Shown piece after piece: positions 42,817-50,956 of a stretch of DNA of 64,000 bases (within the stretch, counting starts at the first letter, position 1; every line of letters begins with the position of its first letter). Source of the DNA: Jiulongibacter sp966250325. Lineage in GTDB: Bacteria > Bacteroidota > Bacteroidia > Cytophagales > Spirosomataceae. The notes beneath the pieces were generated by a model, which saw nothing but the letters and a program-made list of their open reading frames with translations, did no database searches and was not told where the DNA came from. The stretch is taken from positions 59,511 through 123,510 of the forward strand of contig CBINGY010000007.1 in assembly GCA_966250325.1 (NCBI GenBank). The letters run 5' to 3'. The translations under genes were made by a program, and so were the position numbers.

Positions 42817-43599
42817 ATGAAAAAAATGAAGTTTATCCTTTCGGCGGCCGTAGTGGCGGTATCTGCTGCACAGGTTTCTGCTCAATATTCAAGTACACCG
42901 CCGGCGGTATCGCCTATGCCTATGAAACCTGAGATGACAGAAATCTGGGAGCCGGAAGTGGCCGTGGTAACTCCGGGTAAAAATCCGGGAGATGCACCCT
43001 CAGATGCCATTATTCTGTTCGATGGCAAAAACCTGGATCAGTGGGTAAGCAGCAAAGACAAGACAAAACCCGCTCCCTGGAAAATTGTGGGAGATCATCT
43101 TGAAGTAGAGCCAGGAACGGGTGACATCCAGACAAAAATGAAGTTTGGCGATTGCCAGCTTCACTTAGAATTCTCTGCTCCCGATAAGGTAGAAAGTGTT
43201 AGCCAGGGTCGTGGAAATTCAGGGGTATTTTTTCAGGACAGATACGAGCTTCAAATTCTGGATTCGTACAATAACAGAACGTATCGTAACGGGCAGGCAG
43301 GCTCCATCTATAAAGATCACGCACCGCTGGTAAATCCAATGAGAGATCCGCTTTCCTGGAATGTTTATGACGTGGTTTACACAGCACCCAGATTCGGAAA
43401 AGATGGCCTGATCGATTATCCGGCTCGCATCACCGTTTTCTTGAACGGAGTTTTGGTACAAAATAATTCAACCATCGCAGGTCTTACCAATTACATTGGC
43501 CTGCATTTATATCCCGAAGCTCACGGTGATGATGTGATACATCTTCAGGATCATGGCAATAAAACGCAGTTCAGAAATATCTGGATTCGTCCTTTGTAA
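42817..43599 (+). CDS. Secreted DUF1080 (3-keto-disaccharide hydrolase-like) protein
   Basis: 260 residues from ATG 42817, giving a signal peptide (MKFILSAAVVAVSAAQVSAQ after three residues). The mature part starts with a Pro/Met-rich linker and then a concanavalin-like DUF1080 domain: AIILFDGKNLDQWVSSKD, WKIVGDHLEVEPGTGDIQTKMKFGD, GRGNSGVFFQDRYELQILDSYNN, NTRGQAGSIY-like RNGQAGSIYKDHAPL, and the HGDDVIHLQDHGN end. Relatives cleave 3-keto-disaccharides or bind glycans in the periplasm. A strong terminator follows. Confidence 0.92.
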   Translation: MKKMKFILSAAVVAVSAAQVSAQYSSTPPAVSPMPMKPEMTEIWEPEVAVVTPGKNPGDAPSDAIILFDGKNLDQWVSSKDKTKPAPWKIVGDHLEVEPGTGDIQTKMKFGDCQLHLEFSAPDKVESVSQGRGNSGVFFQDRYELQILDSYNNRTYRNGQAGSIYKDHAPLVNPMRDPLSWNVYDVVYTAPRFGKDGLIDYPARITVFLNGVLVQNNSTIAGLTNYIGLHLYPEAHGDDVIHLQDHGNKTQFRNIWIRPL

Positions 43600-43620
43600 T
43601 TTCGCGGAAATAAAATTTAC

Positions 43621-43653
43621 GCCCCGGAGTCTGCCAGATTTCCGGGGCTTTTT
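43621..43653 (+). terminator. Terminator after the DUF1080 gene
   Basis: 8-bp perfect GC-rich stem GCCCCGGA / TCCGGGGC with a 12-nt loop and TTTTT. It sits only 14 nt before the prmC start. Confidence 0.88.
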
Positions 43654-43666
43654 GCTTCTTTGAAGT

Positions 43667-44554
43667 ATGGAAATATCTGCCGGGGAGCTCCTTACACTTA
43701 CACAAGCCAGTTTAACCCAGATTCCTGAAGATGAGCGGGTATCCTTTACCTACGCATTTCTGGAAGACCTTTACGGGTTAAGCAAGACTGACCTGTTACT
43801 CAATAAGAAAGTTCAATTTGACCAAAGGCACTGGCAAGATCTGATGGATAGATTGAATGCCCGCGAGCCGCTACAGCATGTAGCCGGATTTAGTTGGTTT
43901 CGTGGAAGAAAATTTCTGGTCAACAGAGATACGTTAATTCCACGACCTGAAACAGAGGAACTTGTTGACCATGTCAAACAATCTGGTATTAAGAATCCGA
44001 GGATTCTGGATATTGGCACCGGCACCGGCTGCCTGGCCATTTCTCTGGCACTAGAGATTCCGGGGGCCAGGGTTACAGGTATAGATATTTCTGAGCGGGC
44101 ATTGGTTATGGCTCAAAGAAATTCTGATCTTCTGGGCTCTGAGGTGGAGTTAAAAAAGGGGAATATTTTGGATGTTTCCCAAAATCTTTCTGAGCAAACG
44201 TTTGATGTTATTGTAAGTAATCCACCGTATATCCGGGAACTTGAAAAGGCTGAAATGGAGGTCAATGTACTTGATTATGAGCCTCATGTGGCCTTGTTTG
44301 TAAGTGATGAAGATCCACTTGTATTTTACAGAGCTATCGCCTCTTTCGGAGCCAACAAACTTACTTCGGGGGGGTATATCTGGTCCGAAATAAACAGCTA
44401 TTTGGGAAAAGAGACGTATCAGCTTTTTGCAGATTATGGTTTTGAAGAGGTCGAAATCATTCGAGATTTTTATGGGCGTGATCGGTTTGTGAAAGCAAAA
44501 AAAACGAAGCATGGAGATAATATGGTCGAAATGACTAATTTCACAGCCGTATGA
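43667..44554 (+). CDS. prmC: Release-factor glutamine methyltransferase
   Basis: 295 residues. The N-terminal helical domain is followed by the SAM-dependent methyltransferase: ILDIGTGTGCLAISLALE (SAM site), GIDISERAL, and VIVSNPPYI (the NPPY catalytic motif). It methylates the GGQ glutamine of RF1/RF2. The start at 43667 sits between a terminator and the conserved N-terminus. The C-terminus runs about 15 residues beyond the usual end and overlaps moxR by 4 nt (ATGA). Confidence 0.95.
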   Translation: MEISAGELLTLTQASLTQIPEDERVSFTYAFLEDLYGLSKTDLLLNKKVQFDQRHWQDLMDRLNAREPLQHVAGFSWFRGRKFLVNRDTLIPRPETEELVDHVKQSGIKNPRILDIGTGTGCLAISLALEIPGARVTGIDISERALVMAQRNSDLLGSEVELKKGNILDVSQNLSEQTFDVIVSNPPYIRELEKAEMEVNVLDYEPHVALFVSDEDPLVFYRAIASFGANKLTSGGYIWSEINSYLGKETYQLFADYGFEEVEIIRDFYGRDRFVKAKKTKHGDNMVEMTNFTAV

Positions 44555-45525
44555 GTCAACGGGAAGAGCTTCAGAAAAAAATCAGTTCTGTCTTTGAAGA
44601 AGTCAGCAAAGTAGTGGTAGGTCAGGATTACCTGGTTAACCGCCTGTTAATCGGGTTGTTTACCGGCGGTCACATTCTGCTCGAGGGTGTACCCGGCCTT
44701 GCCAAAACTAAAACTATTAATACGCTGGCTCAGGTGCTTGAATTGCAGTTTCAGCGTCTGCAGTTTACACCAGATTTGTTACCGGCAGATCTGATAGGAA
44801 CTATGATTTACAATCAGAAGTCGGGGGATTTTGAAGTAAAAAAAGGGCCCATTTTTGCAAATCTCATTCTGGCCGATGAAGTAAACCGGGCTCCGGCAAA
44901 AGTACAATCGGCCCTGCTGGAAGCTATGGCAGAGAAGCAGGTAACTATTGGCTCTGATACGTATCAGCTCGATAGACCCTTTCTGGTAATGGCTACTCAA
45001 AACCCGGTAGAGCAGGAGGGGACTTACCCCTTGCCAGAGGCTCAGGTAGACCGCTTTATGATGAAAATATTTGTGGATTACCTGGATAAAAAGAGTGAGC
45101 TGGAGGTGATTCGCCGCATGACCAATATGGATTGGAGTTATAAACCGAATCCGATTCTTACGGCAAAGGATATTCTGGAGATAAGGTCTGCAATCAATAA
45201 GGTAGAGATTTCAGATGTGCTGGAACGTTACATCATTGAGCTGGTTTTTGCTTCGCGTTTTCCGCAGGATTACGGACTAACGGAAGAAGCCCGCTACGTG
45301 CAGTTTGGTGTTTCTCCGCGGGCGGGAATCGCACTGTACAATGCCGCTAAAACCCTGGCATTTTTTGATGGACGTGACTACGTGCTGCCCGAAGATATCA
45401 AACCTCTGGTCAAAGATGTTTTCAATCATCGGATCATTCTCAATTATGAAGCAGACGCTGATGGCATCACCACTGGTCAGATCATTGACAAAATTCTAAA
45501 CAGGGTGGCCATCACCGGAAATTGA
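44551..45525 (+). CDS. MoxR-family AAA+ ATPase
   Basis: 324 residues, complete. Walker A is LLEGVPGLAKTKT, the sensor/Walker B region is NLILADEVNRAPAKVQSALLEAM, then ATQNPVEQEGTYPLPEAQVDRFMM and the C-terminal GVSPRAGIALYNAAK. MoxR chaperones normally assemble or activate metal or von Willebrand-type proteins, and their genes usually precede a DUF58 gene and Bat-type genes. Here the next gene is on the other strand, so the partner genes are elsewhere. Translationally coupled to prmC. Confidence 0.93.
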   Translation: MSQREELQKKISSVFEEVSKVVVGQDYLVNRLLIGLFTGGHILLEGVPGLAKTKTINTLAQVLELQFQRLQFTPDLLPADLIGTMIYNQKSGDFEVKKGPIFANLILADEVNRAPAKVQSALLEAMAEKQVTIGSDTYQLDRPFLVMATQNPVEQEGTYPLPEAQVDRFMMKIFVDYLDKKSELEVIRRMTNMDWSYKPNPILTAKDILEIRSAINKVEISDVLERYIIELVFASRFPQDYGLTEEARYVQFGVSPRAGIALYNAAKTLAFFDGRDYVLPEDIKPLVKDVFNHRIILNYEADADGITTGQIIDKILNRVAITGN

Positions 45526-45561
45526 CCCGGGCTTTCTATCAGCTTGTTTTTGAATAGAAGC

Positions 45562-46593
45562 TTACATGTACTTTCTGTAATCTTTCAGTAAAATCATCTG
45601 ATTTCTGGTACGAAACAGGTTATGAAGTTCATGAGAAACCGGATAATACGTGTCTCCGTTCAGAAAGTCGGATAAAAAGCGTATACCCTGCATATAAATC
45701 ATAAACTCTCCGGAATACGGAATATAATTCTTTTCTGCAGGCGTAAGAAACTCTTCCATCTGGCTCAGATAACCCTCTTTTAGAGCCTGTAGGAATTCTG
45801 GTCGTACTTTAATTTGATCCCAATTTGTGCTCTCCTCATTTTCTGCCGAGGTATAGGTTCTTATCATATCACCGAGATCAGAAATAAAGTAACCGGGCAT
45901 GAGCGTGTCCAGATCACATACCGCCAGAGCCCTGTGCGAATCTTTGTCAAACAGCACATTATTTATTTTCGTATCATGATGCTGTACACGCCTGGGAATA
46001 AACTCGTTTAATCTGATCTCGTCGAATATGTTGACCAGATATTCATTTTCCAGATAGAAGGAAATTTCATTTTCTGCCTGTGCAATCCGCTCTCCGGATG
46101 ATTGATTTAAGGCAACTTTAAACTGATCAAATCGATCACGAAGATTGTGAAAACCTGGAATGGTCTCTCTGAATCCCGCCAGAGAAATGGAATTTAGCAG
46201 TCTGGTGAGTTTGCCAAATGCAGCTGCGGCTTCAAAAGCCTGAGAAGGGTTAACCAGTTCGTTGGGGCTGTATGAATTCGGTATAAAGGACGTAAGCCTC
46301 CATGCTTCACCATTGAATTCCAAAGGCTCGCTTCCTGAATACGTTGCTATAGCTCCGGGAAACGGATACTCCGGATGATTCTTTTTCAGATAATCCGAGA
46401 TAGCCTTGATATTGGCAGAAATGGCTTCCGGGGCTTTGAAAACATCGGTATTCAGTTTCTGAAGGATATAAGCAGGAGTATTTTGTACAGTGAGAAGGAA
46501 CGTTTGATGTATATGGCCAGATCCAAATCTGGATAGCGTAACATGGGATGAATCAATACCCCATTGATTGAGGATTTCAGGATTGATTTGCAA
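45562..46593 (-). CDS. APH-fold sugar kinase, N-acetylhexosamine 1-kinase-like
   Basis: 343 residues from TTG 46593; I see no ATG that keeps the conserved N-terminus (INPEILNQWGIDSS). The APH/choline-kinase catalytic loop reads RRVQHHDTKINNVLFD and the metal site VCDLDTLMPGYFISDLGDMIRTY, both very close to NahK-type N-acetylhexosamine 1-kinases as I recall them. SFIPNSYS and LTRLLNSI lie between. It probably phosphorylates a free amino sugar at C1 with ATP. Lies downstream of the fucosidase region but separated by a convergent gene. Confidence 0.85.
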   Translation of the reverse strand: MQINPEILNQWGIDSSHVTLSRFGSGHIHQTFLLTVQNTPAYILQKLNTDVFKAPEAISANIKAISDYLKKNHPEYPFPGAIATYSGSEPLEFNGEAWRLTSFIPNSYSPNELVNPSQAFEAAAAFGKLTRLLNSISLAGFRETIPGFHNLRDRFDQFKVALNQSSGERIAQAENEISFYLENEYLVNIFDEIRLNEFIPRRVQHHDTKINNVLFDKDSHRALAVCDLDTLMPGYFISDLGDMIRTYTSAENEESTNWDQIKVRPEFLQALKEGYLSQMEEFLTPAEKNYIPYSGEFMIYMQGIRFLSDFLNGDTYYPVSHELHNLFRTRNQMILLKDYRKYM

Positions 46594-46820
46594 AATTCTC
46601 GTATTTCTTTGGTTCGAAATTACAAGAAAATTAGCAGGAATAGGTGCCTTTTAATGAGTGAAAAATATTGACTATCCAAGAAAAAATTTAATTAAATCTA
46701 TAAAACTCGCTTGTATATATTCTAAAAAATAGGTAAGTTTCATTCGATATGTGTTGAAAAGATTCGCTGTCCGCATAACGCCGGCATTTTTTAAACTTTT
46801 CACCAAACTAATTTTCAATT

Positions 46821-47357
46821 ATGAAAACACATATCAGTCATCTGACTTTCACAGCCGGTAGTTTCCTTTTGTGTCTATCCTGTAGTCCATCTTTTGACGA
46901 GAAGAAAGAAACCCAAGCCATCATGGAGGTTATTGAAGGGGAAACCGATTGTTTCTTCCGTAGAGATTATGATTGCTGGCAAGATAAATTTACGCATACT
47001 GAGTATTCTTATCAGGCCTGGAGTAACTCAGACGGCACCTTTGATGCTACAGTGGGCTGGGAGAATATCGAGAAAAATCTGGGGAAATACATCAAGGAAA
47101 ATCCCGCAGAGCCAGAGGAGCCAGGTTCCAGTCACCCTGTGGTATTGCGGAAAAACCTTCGGGTCAAATTTTACGGAACAAACGCTGCTCACCTTACCTG
47201 GGATCAGTACAACAGTGACCGCCATCAGAAATATTTTCTTCATTCCAAAGAGGTACGGCTCATGGAGAAAATTGATCAGGAATGGAAAATTGTGAATGTT
47301 TCGGCCTTCTGGAACTATGTAAACCGAATTCCAATGGAAGAGGTTGCGGCATCCTAA
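46821..47357 (+). CDS. Lipoprotein with NTF2/SnoaL-like fold, function unknown
   Basis: 178 residues with a signal peptide and a lipobox at C21 (LCLSC). The mature part follows an NTF2-like pattern: IMEVIEGETDCFFRRDYDCWQDKFT, HTEYSYQAWSNSDG, TNAAHLTWDQYNSD, KEVRLMEKIDQEWKIVNVSAFW. This fold is common in SnoaL-type enzymes and ligand binders; no catalytic residues can be named. Its stop overlaps the stop of the convergent fucosidase gene. Confidence 0.75.
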   Translation: MKTHISHLTFTAGSFLLCLSCSPSFDEKKETQAIMEVIEGETDCFFRRDYDCWQDKFTHTEYSYQAWSNSDGTFDATVGWENIEKNLGKYIKENPAEPEEPGSSHPVVLRKNLRVKFYGTNAAHLTWDQYNSDRHQKYFLHSKEVRLMEKIDQEWKIVNVSAFWNYVNRIPMEEVAAS

Positions 47358-48802
47358 AAAGCCGCCAGTTCGCTGATACAAAGAGGAGCGTCTCCATGTA
47401 GACGAATGCGTAGCTCATCGGTGGTAACAGAGTTCTTTAAAGCAATAATACGGCGTGCACCAATGCTGGTGGCGTTGGCTACGTTTTGCCACTTGCCATC
47501 TATTTTGGCTTCCACATCGCAATGAGTTACCCGCTGACCCAGCGGTATGTATTCGCGTAGCTGAATGTATTTTATTTCTTTCGTATCGGGCAGTTTAAAC
47601 GATAAAACACTGCTGTGTTTGCCGTCTTTGGTAGCCCAGTACGTCTTTTTGCTATCATCTGTCAGGTTTTGAACCCCAAAAGCAGATCCCCTGTTTTTGG
47701 TAGCCTTAATTTGGGCATTGGCCAGCAGATTGTTACTGAAACTGGCCTTCATTTTTTCACCAAATTCCTTCAAAATCTGTACGTCATTGGAATGTAATTT
47801 TCCCGCTGGAGTAGGGGCCAGACCAAGGTCCAGGGCGGCACCCCGGCCTACGCTTTTCAGAAACAGGTCAAATACTTCTTCAGCAGATTTTTCCTTGCCA
47901 TCCTGCTCTGGATGATAAAACCAGCCTGGCCTTAATGGAACATCGCATTCAGCGGGCATCCAGTATTTTCCGTTGCGGGTGCCTGTGCTGCTTACTGCGG
48001 TGTTTACATTACCAGGAACCGGTACAGTGCCCGTATTGGGCTGTGGACTAAACGTGGCCCAGTGTGTTTCAGAGGCGTACCCTTCTTCACCTCCCACCCA
48101 TCTCACATCCAGCCCGATATCTGAAAAAATACTGGCATTAGGCTGTAGTCTTCGGGTGATTCCATTCCAGGTATTGTCCCAGTCATAATACGTAGTATTG
48201 TCGATCTTCCTCATTTCTCTGGCACCGCCATAGTAGCCGTCACCGCCATTGGCTCCGTCATGCCAGCTCATAAAAATGTCACCATAATTGGTGTAAAGTT
48301 CACGTAACTGCTCACGATAGATAGCCAGGTACTCTGGTGTTCCGTAAACTGCACTGTTACGGTCCCAGGGGCTGCAATAGACCCCAAACTGCAGTCCGGC
48401 ACGTTTACAGGCCAGCTGAATTTCTCTGACCATATCCCCTTTTCCTCCTTTCCAGGGGCTTTTTGAAATATTGTAATCCGTTGTTTTTGTAGGCCAGAGA
48501 CAAAAGCCGTCATGATGTTTAGCTACCAGTATGAGGGCTTTCAGACCGCCAGCTTTTGCAGCTTCCACAATCTGGTCCGGATCAAAATCTGTGGGATTAA
48601 AAATAGAAGGATCGGCATCACCATACCCCCATTCCTTATTTTCAAAGGTGGTAGGCGTGAAATGTATGAGACCATAAACTTCCACATCGTGCCAGTTTAG
48701 CTGCCGCTCCGAAGGAACTGCTCCGTAGGGAGCAGGCTCTTTCTGGGCATTGACCAGATTAGAAATACAAAGCCCTATCAAAAACGCCAGAAATTGTCTC
48801 AT
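47354..48802 (-). CDS. Secreted alpha-L-fucosidase, GH29
   Basis: 482 residues with a signal peptide (MRQFLAFLIGLCISNLVNAQ). GH29 features: YGLIHFTPTTFENKEWGYG, FDPDQIVEAAKAGGLKALILVAKHHDGFCLW, GLQFGVYCSPWDRN, and the nucleophile Asp in FMSWHDGANGG. The acid/base is not certain. The C-terminal about 110 residues form an F5/8-type beta-sandwich (FGVQNLTDDSKKTYWATKDG, YIQLREYIPLGQRVT) that may bind sugar. It releases L-fucose in the periplasm and is the last gene of a five-gene minus-strand operon, 12 nt after the cytochrome gene. Confidence 0.94.
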   Translation of the reverse strand: MRQFLAFLIGLCISNLVNAQKEPAPYGAVPSERQLNWHDVEVYGLIHFTPTTFENKEWGYGDADPSIFNPTDFDPDQIVEAAKAGGLKALILVAKHHDGFCLWPTKTTDYNISKSPWKGGKGDMVREIQLACKRAGLQFGVYCSPWDRNSAVYGTPEYLAIYREQLRELYTNYGDIFMSWHDGANGGDGYYGGAREMRKIDNTTYYDWDNTWNGITRRLQPNASIFSDIGLDVRWVGGEEGYASETHWATFSPQPNTGTVPVPGNVNTAVSSTGTRNGKYWMPAECDVPLRPGWFYHPEQDGKEKSAEEVFDLFLKSVGRGAALDLGLAPTPAGKLHSNDVQILKEFGEKMKASFSNNLLANAQIKATKNRGSAFGVQNLTDDSKKTYWATKDGKHSSVLSFKLPDTKEIKYIQLREYIPLGQRVTHCDVEAKIDGKWQNVANATSIGARRIIALKNSVTTDELRIRLHGDAPLCISELAAF

Positions 48803-48814
48803 TACATTAGAGGT

Positions 48815-50956
48815 TTACCAGAAATAGATTTCATCCACAAAAAACCATCCTTTCTGACCCTTACCCGGGTGCCATACCGGCAGGGAAGGAATGGGTTTCG
48901 CCACGAACTTATACCATGTGTACGTACTTTTCAAATCTATGGAGAGTCCTTTTGCCTGTTTGGGGATAATTTTTGTTAGCTGTTCCGGTCTTATGACCTC
49001 AAGTCGGGACATTTTTTCTGGCGTTTCTCCACCCCATATTTCCACTTCCACAGGTGGCATAATGAAACTGCCCGCATCAATCAAATAGCTCAATGTGAGG
49101 CCCTTGTGGCTCGTTGTTTTTGGAGATTTTACCAGAAATTCGGCACGGTTATCTTTGTAACCCAGCCAGCTGCCATCTCTGAAATTATCAATATCTCCCT
49201 GCTTAAGGTCAATAATAGTTTTTCCTCCCTTACCAGGATATTCTTTATTGGTAGGGCTGATCAGGATGGCAGAATCGGCGGTGGCCCTTGATCTGAAAAA
49301 GGAAAAATTACGGACATCACTTGCCAGCCAGCCTTCTTTTACTGCCACGGCATTGATTGTTGTATATCCGGATATTTCCAGCGGCATCTTATAGGGATTT
49401 CCATTTACCGTATCGGGCACGCTACCGTCTGTAGTATATAGTATTTTTACCCCCGGCAGGCTGTGTTTTAGTTCTGCCTTTTCGTTGCCTGAAACCAGAC
49501 GCGTCTTATTCACCACCATTGGCGGATTCAACTTAAGTTTATCTGTGGGGTCTGGCACATATCCTAGTTCAATATGAAGTTTCGGATTCTGCTTCTTCAG
49601 CTTGTCCCAGGAACTGGCAGGCAGGCCGGTGCTCCAGACAAAAAGCTCCTTCAATGATTTCAAAGAGCTCAGTTGAGAAAGTGTACTTTCCTGAAGTGCA
49701 CAGCCAGATAGGCTCAGACTCTCCAGATACTTTAGTTTCGAAAGTACTGAGAACGTTTTTCCTGTAATGTTTGTCTGATTCAGACTAAGTTTTTCCAGAT
49801 TTTGAAACCGTGCCACCAATTCCAGGTCTTCATCGGTCAATGGCATTTTATTAAGGCTAAGTTCAACCAGATTCTCACCGGCTTTTTCCAGCTTTTTCAG
49901 CGATTCTTTATCAAATTTCTGGCTTACGTAAAAGGAAGCTTTCAGGGCAGGGCTGCCTAAGGCCAGTGCTTCCACTTTGAGAAAAGGGGTATTTAGATTT
50001 TCAATTTCTGATTCGTCAAGAGCCCCGAAGGAATAGCTCTTGTTCACATTTAAAGCCTTTCGGGGATAAATCTGAGAGATCAGATATTTCAGGGTATCCT
50101 TTTCAGTAAGAGCGTTAAAAGTGATCAAAGTATCAGCTCCAGAGGCAATCCATTGGGAAAGCAGGGTGATTTCCAGGTTGTTTGGCTGTGGTTTGCCTTT
50201 TGGAGGCATATGTTTTTTGTCATCTTCAGGCAAAAGAAGTCTTTGCATCAATTGACTTTCCAAAGGTTTTCCGTGTATCCAGAGCGGCCCGTTTTTCCCA
50301 CCTTTTATCATGAGAGAGAGGGTTTTCATATTTAGGCCACCCTTTGCTTTCTGATCATTGTGGCAGCTGACACATTTTTTTTCCAGAATGGGCCGTATAG
50401 CCGATTGATAAATTGGTTTTTGAGGGTCAAAAACCGTCTCAGCCTTATTTTGCTCTACCGGAAAAAGGTAGCTTTCGCCATGGGTAAGTTCGCCGCCATA
50501 ATGTCCCGCCACAGCCATGATAACTAACGTAAGAAAGTAAACGCCCGTACGCTCGGTGGCAGGACGAAACTGCCAGAACATATAGTACCAGGTACACAAA
50601 AAGGCAAAGACAATCCCCAGCCATTTATGCCAGTCGAGTGAGGTGGGGTCGTATCCTCCTTCTTTGGATAAAATGAGACCGAAAATAGCGGTAAGAGTGG
50701 CTGTAAAGGCACTTATCAGGATCAGGAACGAGAAGATCTTATTCAAAGCCTGTGGTTCAAACTCCCTCTGAAAAAGGATGAGTAAGCCGGCTGCAGCAAA
50801 AATGCCAATGGGTAAATGTAGCAACAGCGGATGCAGTCTTCCCGCAGAAATCAGAAAATTAGGAACTTCAAGTTTTGATTCGAAAAGGAAAATAAAAAAA
50901 AGGAAAGCCAGCAGCCCGATGAGGGTGAAGTCAAGTAGCTTTTTTACTTTATTCAT
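48815..50956 (-). CDS. Membrane c-type cytochrome with LRR-like and Fn3-like domains
   Basis: 713 residues. Four or five membrane helices in the first 160 residues (DUF2231-like, LHPLLLHLPIGIFAAAGLLI) lead into a planctomycete-type cytochrome domain with haem motif C195-V-S-C-H199 and a distal MPPKGK Met. Next comes a leucine-rich-repeat-like section (about 345-465: LVELSLNKMPLTDEDLELV, LEKLSLNQTNITG, LESLSLSGCALQ). A chitobiase C-terminal/Fn3-like domain (ILYTTDGSVPDT, TTINAVAVKEGW) and a carbohydrate-binding-like C-terminus follow. It could pass electrons from a periplasmic sugar oxidation to the membrane. The start overlaps the stop of the DUF1593 gene (ATGA). Confidence 0.88.
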   Translation of the reverse strand: MNKVKKLLDFTLIGLLAFLFFIFLFESKLEVPNFLISAGRLHPLLLHLPIGIFAAAGLLILFQREFEPQALNKIFSFLILISAFTATLTAIFGLILSKEGGYDPTSLDWHKWLGIVFAFLCTWYYMFWQFRPATERTGVYFLTLVIMAVAGHYGGELTHGESYLFPVEQNKAETVFDPQKPIYQSAIRPILEKKCVSCHNDQKAKGGLNMKTLSLMIKGGKNGPLWIHGKPLESQLMQRLLLPEDDKKHMPPKGKPQPNNLEITLLSQWIASGADTLITFNALTEKDTLKYLISQIYPRKALNVNKSYSFGALDESEIENLNTPFLKVEALALGSPALKASFYVSQKFDKESLKKLEKAGENLVELSLNKMPLTDEDLELVARFQNLEKLSLNQTNITGKTFSVLSKLKYLESLSLSGCALQESTLSQLSSLKSLKELFVWSTGLPASSWDKLKKQNPKLHIELGYVPDPTDKLKLNPPMVVNKTRLVSGNEKAELKHSLPGVKILYTTDGSVPDTVNGNPYKMPLEISGYTTINAVAVKEGWLASDVRNFSFFRSRATADSAILISPTNKEYPGKGGKTIIDLKQGDIDNFRDGSWLGYKDNRAEFLVKSPKTTSHKGLTLSYLIDAGSFIMPPVEVEIWGGETPEKMSRLEVIRPEQLTKIIPKQAKGLSIDLKSTYTWYKFVAKPIPSLPVWHPGKGQKGWFFVDEIYFW

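Noticed and set aside
44194..44205. A second GCAAACGTTTG-like string
   Set aside because: It lies inside prmC coding sequence and the palindrome is imperfect at the end; probably chance.
46894..47295. Second plus-strand frame overlapping the NTF2-like lipoprotein
   Set aside because: Same strand, other frame; it is a shift of the real gene with no signal peptide or family.
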